Origin: Trichomonas tenax
Taxonomy: Eukaryota; Parabasalia; Trichomonadida; Trichomonadidae
Direction of reading: 5' to 3'
DNA: 51,088 nucleotides
Assembly: GCA_023091735.1 (NCBI GenBank)
Contig: JALKBU010000293.1
Location: 1 to 51,088 of the forward strand
Part shown: positions 29,089-38,885 of the stretch, piece by piece
Position numbering within the stretch: the stretch's first letter is position 1
Layout of the letters: each line of letters starts with the position of its first letter
The notes under the pieces: model-generated
Told to the model about the DNA's origin: nothing
Seen by the model: the letters and a program-made list of their open reading frames with translations, nothing else
Database searches by the model: none
Translations under genes and position numbers: made by a program

Positions 29089-29368
29089 TTTTTTTGGGAA
29101 ATATAAAATTCAAAATAATTGTGTTTTCTGGATGTGCGTATTCTTTTCTGCAGATATTTTAAATAAAAAATTGCTTTGTTCAAAAATTAACATGAATTAC
29201 TACAAATTTGAAATGATTGTATTCACAAATATACAGCCATCAGCTTATGTGATACTACAGAGCGTTCAATTAAATGGCCAAGCAAAATTATAAAAATTAA
29301 TAAAAATCGGAGATCGCTGAGAAAGATTTCGTCGGTACAATAAAACATACTGGTTTACAATACAAGAT

Positions 29369-29992
29369 TTATCTAAGCGCAAGACCTCCATTGCAGCATT
29401 CCATCTCTTCTCCTCTACTATGCGAGAGCCAGACCCACAGAGCGAAATCAACTGAACCCTGCTTCCTATTGACCTTCTTAGCAATGGCATCTGTTAACAC
29501 TTGGACATCATCTTCTTCTTTGGAGCCAGTGAGCTCTTCGAGCCATCTGATCATGTGCTTGTCGGGCTTTGCGCATGAGCAGACGCCGATGTTCCTTGCT
29601 AAGTGGTATTTAACGATTGGGCCGATTCGAGGTAACTCAGTTAAGCTATCAATGCTTGTAAAACGCTCTCTGAGCTCCTTCCATTGGGATTTCATTTCGT
29701 AGACGGTGTGAATTGCTGTGAGTTTAGCTTCGAACTTGAAAATTTCGCGCATTTTGTCCATATCTCCTTTGCATTCGACAAGCAATGGGCATAATCTTGC
29801 TGCAATCTTTGCGCGGAATCCTGAGGCAAGAATAACGTAAACATATTCGTAGAAGAAAGTATCAAAATCTTCAACGACGCCGTCAAGTGCATCAATTCGC
29901 TCTAAGTCTGACTTGTGGACTTTCAGCGTGAACTCATAGGCCTGTTTATAATCTTCAATTGCCTGTTTGAGCTGTTCTTCCGTTAGTTTCAT
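29369..29992 (-). CDS. HhH-GPD superfamily protein, DNA glycosylase-like
   Basis: A 207-residue protein. LPRIGPIVKYHLARNIGV (about residues 119-136) is a helix-hairpin-helix element and is followed by KPDKHMIRWLEELTG, where the PD-x-H arrangement places an aspartate as in HhH-GPD base-excision glycosylases and endonuclease III relatives. The C-terminal CC motif is not an obvious iron-sulphur cluster. The small size fits the bacterial-type HhH-GPD group; lateral origin is possible but not shown. Substrate unknown. Confidence 0.6.
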   Translation of the reverse strand: MKLTEEQLKQAIEDYKQAYEFTLKVHKSDLERIDALDGVVEDFDTFFYEYVYVILASGFRAKIAARLCPLLVECKGDMDKMREIFKFEAKLTAIHTVYEMKSQWKELRERFTSIDSLTELPRIGPIVKYHLARNIGVCSCAKPDKHMIRWLEELTGSKEEDDVQVLTDAIAKKVNRKQGSVDFALWVWLSHSRGEEMECCNGGLALR

Positions 29993-30540
29993 GCTTTTTT
30001 ATTTTGAAATTTATAACAGTGGCCAACTAAGTTATAGATGCTTAATGCATCCTTTATACAACCTAAATATCATGATTTCGCAATGTTTTTATCAACAATC
30101 AAAATTCAAAACAAATTATTGAAATTGCTAATATCTATGCGATATTTGATATTTACAGGACTATTGTAGCATATATGGAAACTCTAGATGCGATATATAC
30201 AATATTTGTAAATTCAAAAAAATTATAAAGCCTAATAAAGCAATGATAACTCAGCCAAACATAGTTTTTGCCATTTGTATAAAGATTTGTGTCTTGATAA
30301 GATTTAATCAAAATTATTGGAAAATATTTCGTTGTTAAATAGCCTTTATATTCAGAGATCATATTTAACTCGATAAGCCGAATTTAATGGCATAGAGAAA
30401 AGTGGTCAAAACGATTAATAATGTAGCCACAATTTATATGGGCCATACATCATATTACAACTATAAAAATATTAAAATCTAGTCAATGCAAGGTTATATG
30501 TAGTAGAAAATAACGTGGATGTAATAAAATTAGAAATAGT
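29993..30540. other. AT-rich intergenic stretch
   Basis: No gene, repeat or RNA is recognised. Confidence 0.5.
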
Positions 30541-30877
30541 TTATTTGAATTTCTCGATGTTAGCCTTGATTCTGGCAATATCTGCGCCAATGACCCGATC
30601 TAAGATCTTGTAGCTATTGCCTTCAGCCTTAAGGAAGAAGAAGTGTGGGATTGAAGAAACACCCAACTCCTGAGCAGCCTGGATGTTAGCATTAACATCA
30701 GCCTTGATGAACAAGACATCCTTGTTGGCCTCAGCGATGGATGGAAGGATCTGTCCGAGGCGCTGGCATGGGCTACACCATGTAGCGAAGAAGTCTAAGA
30801 CGACGAGGCTTGGCTTCAGCGATCTTAGCCTTGAGAGCATCGAATGAACCCTGGAAGTGAAGAATTGCGTCACTCAT
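30541..30877 (-). pseudogene. Thioredoxin with N-terminal frameshift
   Basis: The C-terminal 85 residues are a clear trichomonad-type thioredoxin: VVLDFFATWCSPCQRLGQIL with the redox site WCSPC (usually WCGPC), the cis-proline in SSIPHFFF and a closing IKANIEKFK. The start at ATG 30877, preceded by a good Inr, gives a plausible thioredoxin N-terminus (MSDAILHFQGSFDAL), but that frame leaves the thioredoxin frame near 30806-30812 and stops soon after. The thioredoxin frame itself has TGA just upstream and no ATG before Met at 30840. It is either a recent pseudogene, a sequencing error or a shorter product from 30840. Confidence 0.75.
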
Positions 30878-30890
30878 TATAAAGAAATGA
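30878..30890 (-). promoter_or_regulatory. Inr-like start signal of the thioredoxin gene
   Basis: On the minus strand TCATTTCTTTATA stands directly before ATG 30877, matching the trichomonad initiator form. Its presence argues that 30877 is the original start and that the frameshift is secondary. Confidence 0.6.
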
Positions 30891-31719
30891 AGTCATTATC
30901 TGATACACAGAAAAAATATTTTGCATTCAAAAACAAAAATTTCTTAAATTCAAAAAAATATGTTTTTGCAATGATACATTAAAGCGGTATATTTTATGCG
31001 AAATAAAATTTTCATTCAAAAATTGTTCTTTGTTATTTTAATTAATATCATGTGATAAGCAAGATTTCAAAATTAAAAAAACTTATACGGCCTGTCATGT
31101 AAATTTAAAAATTTGTCTTGTAAAATATAAAAATTTTCAAGAATTTTCCCTCATCTTCATCCAACCAATTATAGGATTACCATTGACTAAAATGGTAACT
31201 GTAGATCGATTTTCCCCTTTGTGCTTACCAATTACATCACCATTTCATTACAATTATTAAATTTACTCTCAATGCATTTGGATTTGGTTAACTTTCAGTG
31301 TACATTGTGAAAGTCATCAAAGGTGGAAAGATGTTGTGTACATTCTTACTTTGAGATTTGTTTTTATCGAAGAATAATATTTTATTAGACTCTTATTGTA
31401 ACATTAAACTAATTGTCTATATTCATACATGCACCTCCCTTGCCCATATTTACATTTATTGACGATATTACATAATGAAAATTATTTCATGTAAATATAA
31501 GTTTGTATATGGACCATAATTAATTGGAGTATGTGCGGGAAACTATTTTATATCAATATCTTTGATATTAGGAACATTCATCTTGTAATTGATTGATCTT
31601 TTTTTAATATGTGTGATATTGACACATTGATAATACAGAACGATCAGCATTTGAAAGTCTTATATATTAAGGGTGAATTTTATTTAAAAACAAAACATAA
31701 AGGATAGAAATCGAATAAA
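30891..31719. other. Long intergenic stretch
   Basis: TGTCATGTAAA (31093-31103) and TGTCTTGTAAA (31114-31124) lie about 220 bases upstream of the thioredoxin start. No gene is seen in the rest. Confidence 0.5.
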
Positions 31720-32811
31720 TTATGATTTTGCGGGAGGTGGTGACTGAAGCTGTGAATTTGGTTTGGATTCAGGATCTGTACGAGGGCTTAGTTGTGGACT
31801 TACTTGGCTCGAGTGATCACCTGCTTCAGCTTCTGTGTTTTCTTCATTACGTTGATTTTCATTGTTGTTCTCCTCGGGCTTCTTTTCTTCTTGGTTGCTC
31901 TCGGCCTTCTCCTCTTCTTCTTCATTGTTTTCCTCATTATTCTCATTATTTGGAGAACCTCCATTAAATATTTCCTCTTTGAGTTGCTCAACGTCCACAA
32001 TTCCATCAGTACATCCTATATCCTGCATTCTGTAGTTAAGTTCTTCTATCCTATGAATCAAGAAATCAAGATGTGCTCGATATTTGATTGGATGTCTCTG
32101 AAGCTTTTCCTCTGAGATCTGTATTGCCAATTTCGTATCGATTCCATTTGTGAGAACACGACGCTGATCTTTTGCTTCCGGTGTATTCAGTGGATTACGA
32201 GATGGATTCATTGCATCAATTTCGTTCTTTGCTTGAATAACTCTTTGGCGTAAATAGTTTCTCTTCTTGACAGCTTTATCGTACTGGAACTCTAAGTCCA
32301 CAGCTCGATGATAACGGTTCGAAGTAACAATTTGAGCTGCTTGATTTCTGCATTTGTCACCTGTACTGAGTGCATTGACGTAACTCTTTTGGCAGCGCTG
32401 TGTTTCCAGGAAGTAAAACGCTTTTTCTTTCTGTAACGAAGATGAAACTGCCGGTTGTGCTTGAGATGTGTACTTTTGGAGCTCCAAATCTGCCTCTTCA
32501 GTCTTCCTTTGGATCTCCTCGAGTTCTTTTTTGAGTTTAATTTCTTCCGTTGCACCTGCAGTATCGCTATCTAAAAAACTTGCAAGCGCATTCGTATATC
32601 CTTCACGTTCAACGAGTGTGCTTCGAACCCTTGCGAGTTCGTCTTCCGTTGTTTTGAGTTCGTCTTCGGCTTTTGCTTTATCGAGTAATAACTTGGAATA
32701 CTCTGATTCCAAATACTCCTTCTCCTTCAATTCGTTTCCACCACGCCAATAGAACATCGGCGTCTGGTGCTGTGACGGCGGACGCTTCGCAAATGGCGCT
32801 TTCTTTGTCAT
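31720..32811 (-). CDS. Coiled-coil protein with acidic Asn/Glu tail, 363 aa
   Basis: The basic N-terminus (MTKKAPFAKRPPSQHQTP) is followed by coiled coil from about residue 25 to 100 and a helical middle region (FQYDKAVKKRNYLRQRVIQA). From about residue 280 the tail is low-complexity N/E (NNENNEENNEEEEEKAES) ending in Ser/Pro/Gln. No enzyme motif. Cytoskeletal role is possible but not shown. Confidence 0.75.
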   Translation of the reverse strand: MTKKAPFAKRPPSQHQTPMFYWRGGNELKEKEYLESEYSKLLLDKAKAEDELKTTEDELARVRSTLVEREGYTNALASFLDSDTAGATEEIKLKKELEEIQRKTEEADLELQKYTSQAQPAVSSSLQKEKAFYFLETQRCQKSYVNALSTGDKCRNQAAQIVTSNRYHRAVDLEFQYDKAVKKRNYLRQRVIQAKNEIDAMNPSRNPLNTPEAKDQRRVLTNGIDTKLAIQISEEKLQRHPIKYRAHLDFLIHRIEELNYRMQDIGCTDGIVDVEQLKEEIFNGGSPNNENNEENNEEEEEKAESNQEEKKPEENNNENQRNEENTEAEAGDHSSQVSPQLSPRTDPESKPNSQLQSPPPAKS

Positions 32812-33262
32812 TATTATTTTTTATTACGTTATTTGTCACTTTTCTATTTTAGGGTCTGCTAAATTTGTTTGGTTACAGCCCCTGTAATAAACTTTCAAAA
32901 ATCATCAATTTGAAGGCTAACAAATGTAGATTCCTTATCCAAAACTTATAAATCGATTTTCAATGTAACCCTCTGTCTTAGAACAGTTCTTTCATTTAAA
33001 TCTGATGAAACTTCAAAAACTATGATCTCGAGAGCATTGTTTAGTGAATAACTTATTATCTGAAGAATATCTATATTTAGAGAAATGAAGCATGGTTAGA
33101 TGTGGAGCTATACTATATAGTAATTGAACTAGAAAGTGAATAAAACTCGCAAATTATAATTAAAAAATTAGATTTATTCAAGGAGTTGAATTATTTAGAA
33201 GACATTAATGTAATAGAATGAGGTGGGTCAAAATAAGAATTAAGTGCTATCACTTCATTTTT
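32812..33262. other. Divergent intergenic stretch
   Basis: This region lies between two divergent genes. It ends with an Inr-like TCACTTCATTTTT at 33250-33262. No gene is seen. Confidence 0.5.
33250..33262 (+). promoter_or_regulatory. Inr-like start signal
   Basis: TCACTTCATTTTT immediately before ATG 33263 fits the trichomonad initiator closely. It places transcription start downstream of the ATG at 33218, so 33263 is taken as the start of the following gene. Confidence 0.6.
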
Positions 33263-35635
33263 ATGGATGCTCAACAACTTATTTTGATTATTCAAAATCT
33301 TCAATCAGGTGATCAAGGCTTGATAAATGAAGCATATGAATTGCTACATTTGGGAAAAGAGAGTGGTAAACTTGATAATGCGATTTTAGAAGTTTTGAGC
33401 GATGAAAATATTAATGAAAATCAAATATTTATTTGTTTATCAATAATCAATAACTTTGATGTTGCAGTTGATGTTCAAATCCTTTTTAACATGTTATCTA
33501 TACAATCTCAACTTATAACAAATGAATTAACAAAATTGATTGCCAAATATGCATCAATAGATCAAAAAACACTTCAAATATTGCTAAGCTTACCAAAGGA
33601 ATTGATATCATTTAAGTTAGACACACTATCATTCATTGATTTTGATGAAATATTTTCAGATAAAATCAAAAATTTGTTTATCTCGATAATCCAAGGTGAC
33701 CATGAGTTAACTGAACGATTGAAAGCAGCAGAACTTCTGAATTTGACCCCTGAAAAGTTTTATAATGCCAATTTAAGCATATTTTTAAATTCCTTATTCG
33801 ATGCTGAAATTAATGAAGAAGTCATTCAAATCGTTTCAAATCTTGTAGGATTGTCCGGCGACATTGTTCCAAGCGACATTCTCTTTGCTTATCTTCTCAA
33901 TTTGTCGACGGTCGTTGTTCAGCAAGCGCCTATATCAATCGAATTATCAAAAATAATGAAATCAATTGTCAGAACAATGAATCAAGCATTTTTAGATGAA
34001 GAGTTCGAATATTATATTCAGAGTTACGTTCTCTGTTGCGTGCAGTTGATAATTGTAAGTGATGAGCAGTTAAATTTATGGTCTGAAGACATGTCCGCTT
34101 TTCTTGATTTATTTGATGATCTTGAAGATTTAAGGTCTGAATGTCTTAATGCAATCATGTTTAAACAAGAGCATATTGAAATTGCCATACAAATATGTGC
34201 TGAAATTGTTAATTCTTCAGTCAATGAGCAAGAAGCAGCGCTTTGGATATTTTATAATATATCAGGAAAAATGCATTTGCCTGATATCAATATTGATCTC
34301 AAAGATAATGTTTTGTGTCATGCAAACTACATTATTTTCAGGATGTTAAGTTCAAACTATGATCCTTCATTGCTCGAAACAATTGTTGGTTATATTTCAA
34401 CAGGAAACTTTGTTTTTGCAATAGCAATATCCAATGAGTTGATTAATATTAGTGCCGAAAACACAGATTATTTTCCGTTGATTCCTTTAGCAATTCAAGC
34501 ACTTTCTAGCCTCATTGATGAACATGATGATTCCAGTACTCTCAACATATTTGTGACAATTAATTTGCTAATTTCTACAGCAGTCAGTTCGATGTCTGAC
34601 TATTTACTAGATTTTCTCGAATACATGAAAGGAATGATTCATCAATTTGCAGGCAACTTTTGCATCTTCCAAGAACTTGTTTCAATTATATCGACACTTC
34701 AAACATACAGCGAGTTTAAGCCAATAATATTAGAAAACTTCTATGAGATTGCAATAAATATGATGCTGAATCAATCAGTTTCATGCCTAGGCTATGATCT
34801 CACTGTTTCATTGGTATGTGATGATAGTTCAATTAGCACACAAATTCACTATGAATTGATGAAAGCGTTCGTACAATCATTACAACTATTTGCCATTGAT
34901 GATGAAAGTTGTTCACATGCGATCAAAATTGCATCTTTCTTTGTGAGAAATGGTCAAATTGATATATTTTCACAATGGATTGCATCGATTGTTGATTCAG
35001 AACTTGTGAATCTTAATTCAATAAAATACTTCGGAAGCTTGTGGATTTGGTATTTGAGAAACTATTCAGTAGAGTTTAATGGCGAATTATTGCAGAAAAT
35101 GTTAAATAGAATTGGTCTTCAACCAGAAAACAATAGTTTCATCCAGTGTTTCTTTGTGACATTATTACAATTTATAAGTGAAAATTCTGAACAGACAAAT
35201 CAAATTCTGGTAACATGCAACCTTGATATATCGAGATTTTCGGCTTTAGTGAAGGAATTCCTAGAATTACATACATTTGTTGGATGGTTTGATAACAAGA
35301 TTATCATTCACTCCCTATTAATTTTCAAAGATTTATGTCTCAACAAAGAAGACAATGATCCATTGATATATTTCATCATCGCGTACTTCATAAGAATCAG
35401 TGAAGATCACATTGTTTCATTCAAATCAGCGCAGACTGTAAAAGATATATCGTGTGCCTTTTGCAATGAAGATCCTATAAAGGTTGAAAGTCCTCTTGCA
35501 TCAATGAATATCATCCAATTTATGGAGAACTTCATTCTGTCGAGAGAATTACCACAACAAAGTATCAACATTCTCAACAAACTTTACACTGATCTCAAGG
35601 ATTACTACAGAACTTACATTGAAGAAGAAGATTAA
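33263..35635 (+). CDS. Acidic helical repeat protein, 790 aa
   Basis: A 790-residue acidic protein beginning MDAQQLILIIQNLQSGDQGL, rich in Leu, Ile, Ser and Asp/Glu with regular helix pairs (for example LFAYLLNLSTVVVQQAPISI). The pattern and length recall HEAT-repeat transport receptors or similar solenoids, and the opening resembles importin-beta-type N-termini, but no diagnostic motif is visible. Ends in acidic IEEED. A frame extension to 33218 adds 15 basic residues upstream of the Inr and is rejected. Confidence 0.75.
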   Translation: MDAQQLILIIQNLQSGDQGLINEAYELLHLGKESGKLDNAILEVLSDENINENQIFICLSIINNFDVAVDVQILFNMLSIQSQLITNELTKLIAKYASIDQKTLQILLSLPKELISFKLDTLSFIDFDEIFSDKIKNLFISIIQGDHELTERLKAAELLNLTPEKFYNANLSIFLNSLFDAEINEEVIQIVSNLVGLSGDIVPSDILFAYLLNLSTVVVQQAPISIELSKIMKSIVRTMNQAFLDEEFEYYIQSYVLCCVQLIIVSDEQLNLWSEDMSAFLDLFDDLEDLRSECLNAIMFKQEHIEIAIQICAEIVNSSVNEQEAALWIFYNISGKMHLPDINIDLKDNVLCHANYIIFRMLSSNYDPSLLETIVGYISTGNFVFAIAISNELINISAENTDYFPLIPLAIQALSSLIDEHDDSSTLNIFVTINLLISTAVSSMSDYLLDFLEYMKGMIHQFAGNFCIFQELVSIISTLQTYSEFKPIILENFYEIAINMMLNQSVSCLGYDLTVSLVCDDSSISTQIHYELMKAFVQSLQLFAIDDESCSHAIKIASFFVRNGQIDIFSQWIASIVDSELVNLNSIKYFGSLWIWYLRNYSVEFNGELLQKMLNRIGLQPENNSFIQCFFVTLLQFISENSEQTNQILVTCNLDISRFSALVKEFLELHTFVGWFDNKIIIHSLLIFKDLCLNKEDNDPLIYFIIAYFIRISEDHIVSFKSAQTVKDISCAFCNEDPIKVESPLASMNIIQFMENFILSRELPQQSINILNKLYTDLKDYYRTYIEEED

Positions 35636-35911
35636 ATACAACACATTTTACTTTTATAGCAAAATTCATAAATGATTTATTCATACATCAAACTTACCCA
35701 ATCCTTCCAGTATACATGCTAATAATGTTTCTTTCTGTTGTCTACTTGTTTAATGATAATCAAACTTCTCTAATCCTTGAAAAAAAATTGATAGATCGAA
35801 AAATTCACTCATTTCTATAGCAAACAATAATGTATTAATTAGAAACCGCTGCCTAATAATAGGGTTCTTTATGTTCGCAATGAGCAACAATAAAGAATCT
35901 TCAAAACAAGA

Positions 35912-36118
35912 ATGCTTTTTAAGTTGAACAAATTTGAAAAGTGTCAAATTTTCACTACCATTGAAAAGTCTGTTTTTATGAACTGCAATTTATTGCCAAT
36001 TGATATGTGTCCTTGCAATCAATTAATAACGATTCCTGAAACATGCTTTGCTAACAACCAATTTATTTCCAATTTCATTTTGCCATATTGTGAAAAATTT
36101 AGTTTTTTAGTGCCTTAG
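35912..36118 (+). pseudogene. Relic of a BspA-like leucine-rich repeat gene
   Basis: About 68 codons including KSVFMNCN and LITIPETCFANNQFISNFIL, which follow the TpLRR pattern L-x-x-IP-x-x-CF-x-N-x-x-x-L of trichomonad BspA-like surface proteins. Only one to two repeats remain and there is no signal peptide or membrane anchor, so it looks like an eroded fragment of this large family. Confidence 0.4.
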
Positions 36119-36886
36119 GAATGTGCCAAAATTTGCAAACTAGAATGACAGCTATACTCCTGTATGAGGAAGTGCTAGATACTAATATATTAAAAATATC
36201 ATGATTTCGAGATAGCATGTTCGTGATTTCGACGAATTAATGATAGGCAAGAAAAATAAGTTTTTGAAAAACAAAGCAAGAATATGTAAGTTATAAATCA
36301 GGCGTGATCATCATGAAATCGATCGGTTCAAAATATGATTATTGATTATGTCTGATTTGAGCATGTTCTGGCATTCCAATATTTTCTAAAGCCTGTGTGT
36401 AGTATTTGCAACTCGTTGCTACAGCGCTTAATAAATAGAGGTGAAATTTTGCGCCGGTTACCGACACAAACTTATGATTAGACTTTGCCTACAATAGGGC
36501 AGATTCGCATAAACGCATGCTCGCAAAACTGGAGCTGTTCAATGATTCTATCATATAATTTATAAGTATAAAATTGAATTATTTTTCTTTGATTGGGAAA
36601 CTGAACAAGCAAACTGAAATCATTATGCACATCAAGTGAATGTATGGTTTTCTAACAGCTATGAAGCCAAACGTAACAATAACTTTTTTGTATGAAATTT
36701 TGCTCTTTTTAATGGTTCCTTGATCATTTTCACAGATCTTTATGTTATGTGTAATGCATTCAATGAATATCTTTGTCTGAATTAGAGATTTTATGAAATA
36801 ATTTGAATATCACCATTTATAAAATGGAAATATAGCTTTGTTTCTTGCCAGAAACCTTCTCTATGGTTCACACACTCTGTTGGCTT

Positions 36887-36954
36887 GGTCTTTGCCCCTT
36901 CTAGCGCATCTTATACTTGACGAGGGTAGACACTCGTCAAAATGGGGGCAGACC
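36887..36954. ncRNA. Candidate structured RNA or hairpin element
   Basis: Nested complementary arms are GGTCT (36887-36891) with AGACC (36950-36954), GCCCC (36894-36898) with GGGGC (36945-36949), and inner TTGACGAG (36917-36924) with CTCGTCAA (36933-36940). GC pairs are unusually dense for this AT-rich DNA. It ends 46 bases before the ankyrin gene start. It could be an RNA, a regulatory hairpin or the tip of an inverted-repeat element; I do not recognise a known RNA family. Confidence 0.35.
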
Positions 36955-36981
36955 CATGTTTTACAAAAAATATGACACTTG

Positions 36982-36993
36982 TCACTCTTCTTA
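36982..36993 (+). promoter_or_regulatory. Inr-like start signal of the ankyrin pseudogene
   Basis: TCACTCTTCTTA ends 7 bases before ATG 37001 and matches the trichomonad initiator form, supporting that start for a gene that is now broken. Confidence 0.5.
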
Positions 36994-37000
36994 ATTTTCG

Positions 37001-37945
37001 ATGGCCAGAATTCGACCTGGTTGGAAGGCAATTGGTTCGAACAACGACAATTTTATTGACGACGATAATTTATACAAATCACACAGTTCATCAGATTTAA
37101 CGAAAATCCTTGATTTCGCATTTTTGAGTGTTGAGTAGTTTTACACATTTTTTATTAAGTGCTCATATCACCACAGCGATTCGGCAATGCTCGAACTTCT
37201 AAAGCACACCTCTGTGAAACACTCTGGAAGTTTTCAAGAAGTTCAAGAAATTTTTAAAGCACGTTCAAAAGTTTTCAACATTCCTATATTCCATTCTATA
37301 TTAGAAAGCCTCATTCGAATTAACTCTTATTCGGATCAAAAATCATCATCAGAGCAAAATTCATCAAATTCCAATCTCTCATCAAAGATTTCAACACTTG
37401 AAAATACTTCGAATAATCAAATAAAAGAAATGCAATATTTTCAATGAGATTGACAAACGCCTGCAAATTATTATTCAAAAGACTCCAATTCCAAACATTG
37501 AATCTATGAAATTCTTCACAAAAACATCAAACAATTTTGATAAAATATATAAAATCTTTGAACGAATCACAGATCAGAATGATGTTGAAGCGTGCAAATA
37601 TGGAATCGGCGAAAAGTATCATGAAGTCATTAAAAATAATAAAACAATTTTCACGCAAGCAGCCATTAATAATGATTTTGCGTAGCGGAGCCATTGAATC
37701 TTCATCTGTTGCGGAGCAATTCGCTAAATTCTAATCTCCCAAATTCTGATATTAATGTAAAATGTTGGAATAATTGGACACCATTAATGAATGCAAGTCA
37801 TAGCGGAAATTATGACATTTGTGAATATCTTATTTCAATACCAGGAATTGATGTTAATGCAAAGGATAATGACGGCGATACAGCTTTATATTTAGCATTA
37901 ATTGATCAAATCAAAGATCTTCTTATATCAAAATGTACGGTATAG
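37001..37945 (+). pseudogene. Ankyrin-repeat family gene, broken
   Basis: The frame from ATG 37001 (MARIRPGWKAIGSNNDNF) is cut by TAG 37136-37138 but continues in the same frame to 37447. A frameshift near 37430 carries the protein on (EIDKRLQIIIQKTPI onward) to TAG near 37682, and a further shift leads to clear ankyrin repeats (NNWTPLMNASHSGNYDICEY and DVNAKDNDGDTALYLALID). The whole resembles trichomonad ankyrin proteins with an N-terminal helical domain. At least one nonsense change and two frameshifts are visible. Confidence 0.75.
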
Positions 37946-38005
37946 CATATTATGTTTTATTATAATTTCATATTGTAACTATTTTTACAATTGAGTGGTA
38001 TTAAA

Positions 38006-38104
38006 CTACATTTTTTAATCTAGGTACTCCTCTCAATTTTTTCAAGGGGGCTCCCTCAATATTGTGAGGAACATGCCCGTAGAGTACCTAGATTAAAAAT
38101 GTAG
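38006..38104. repeat. 99-bp MITE-like palindromic element, copy 2
   Basis: Same element as 10306-10402 in the same orientation. The inverted repeats (CTACATTTTTTAATCTAGGT, with one extra T, and GAGTACCTAGATTAAAAATG then TAG) are otherwise perfect, and the flanking TAAA/TTTA extends the symmetry by four bases. Confidence 0.75.
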
Positions 38105-38198
38105 TTTAGATTTCTCATATAATTCTTTGTTCTTTTTTCTTTCAGTTATTTTCGCAATGGAGCTCCACTCAAATGCAAAATAACATAAATAAGCTTTC

Positions 38199-38237
38199 TG
38201 TCATGTAAATATTTGTCATGACAAATTGTCATGTAAA
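38199..38237. promoter_or_regulatory. Cluster of TGTCATGTAAA-type motifs
   Basis: TGTCATGTAAA at 38199-38209 and 38227-38237 flank the perfect palindrome TTTGTCATGACAAA (38212-38225). Confidence 0.45.
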
Positions 38238-38743
38238 CCAAAACAAAATATTTTGGAGTGAAAGTTCGATGTATCACTATGCTCATGTATGCGTATATGG
38301 TGCCGAACTTCGCCGACAAAATCTAATTCCAAGAGATATCAGTCTCGAAATGTCATCAATTTTAATGAATGGTTAGAGTAGTGTGATGTATGGCATATGA
38401 TAGTGAACTTAACAAGGAAAGGAGAGCTAAGTAAAGTCCAAAATTAAAAATTAAATTTACTCAATTCTAAATATCAGGTATTGAAGAGTATTTATGTGAT
38501 GGATGTCACGCGCTCTATGAATATGTATTGATGTCATAAGAGTGATGCTTCTGCAAGCTCATGGAGCAGAGTTAGCCATTAATGAGGCCAACATTTTTTA
38601 AAAAATTGATTTTTTGTGATAAAACCTTCGAATTTTACCGAAGATATATTTGGAAAAGTGAAACTACAAGTAAATGCTAAAGGTATACGTAAAAAGGTTC
38701 AGAAAAATACAATAATGAAGTACACAAGTAAATTCTACAAAAT

Positions 38744-38819
38744 TGACATGTAAAATTATATATTTTGACGTGTAATATTAAAAATTGACATGTAAAAGAG
38801 TTAATTTTTGTCATGTAAT
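38744..38819. promoter_or_regulatory. Cluster of four TGACATGTAAA-type motifs
   Basis: TGACATGTAAA at 38744-38754 and 38786-38796, TGACGTGTAAT at 38766-38776 and TGTCATGTAAT at 38809-38819, all in one orientation with spacing of about 20 bases (two helical turns), 67-142 bases before the transporter's ATG. This is the densest cluster in the window. Confidence 0.5.
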
Positions 38820-38885
38820 TGTCAAAAAGATGATTATTTGGCAAATTTGACTTATATCGAAAGGTTGAATTCTAAATAGTTTAGA

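Larger units (their letters stand above)
35636..37000. other. Gene-poor stretch
   Basis: It contains a BspA-LRR relic (35912-36118), a strongly folded segment (36887-36954) and an Inr (36982-36993). Other short frames here are not convincing. Confidence 0.5.
37946..38885. other. Gene-free stretch with MITE and motif clusters
   Basis: It holds the second MITE copy (38006-38104) and two clusters of the TGTCATGTAAA-type motif (38199-38237 and 38744-38819). No gene is seen. Confidence 0.55.

Noticed and set aside
37028..37038. GGTTCGAACAA as a possible tRNA T-loop
   Set aside because: It lies inside the ankyrin reading frame and no acceptor, D or anticodon arms can be built around it.
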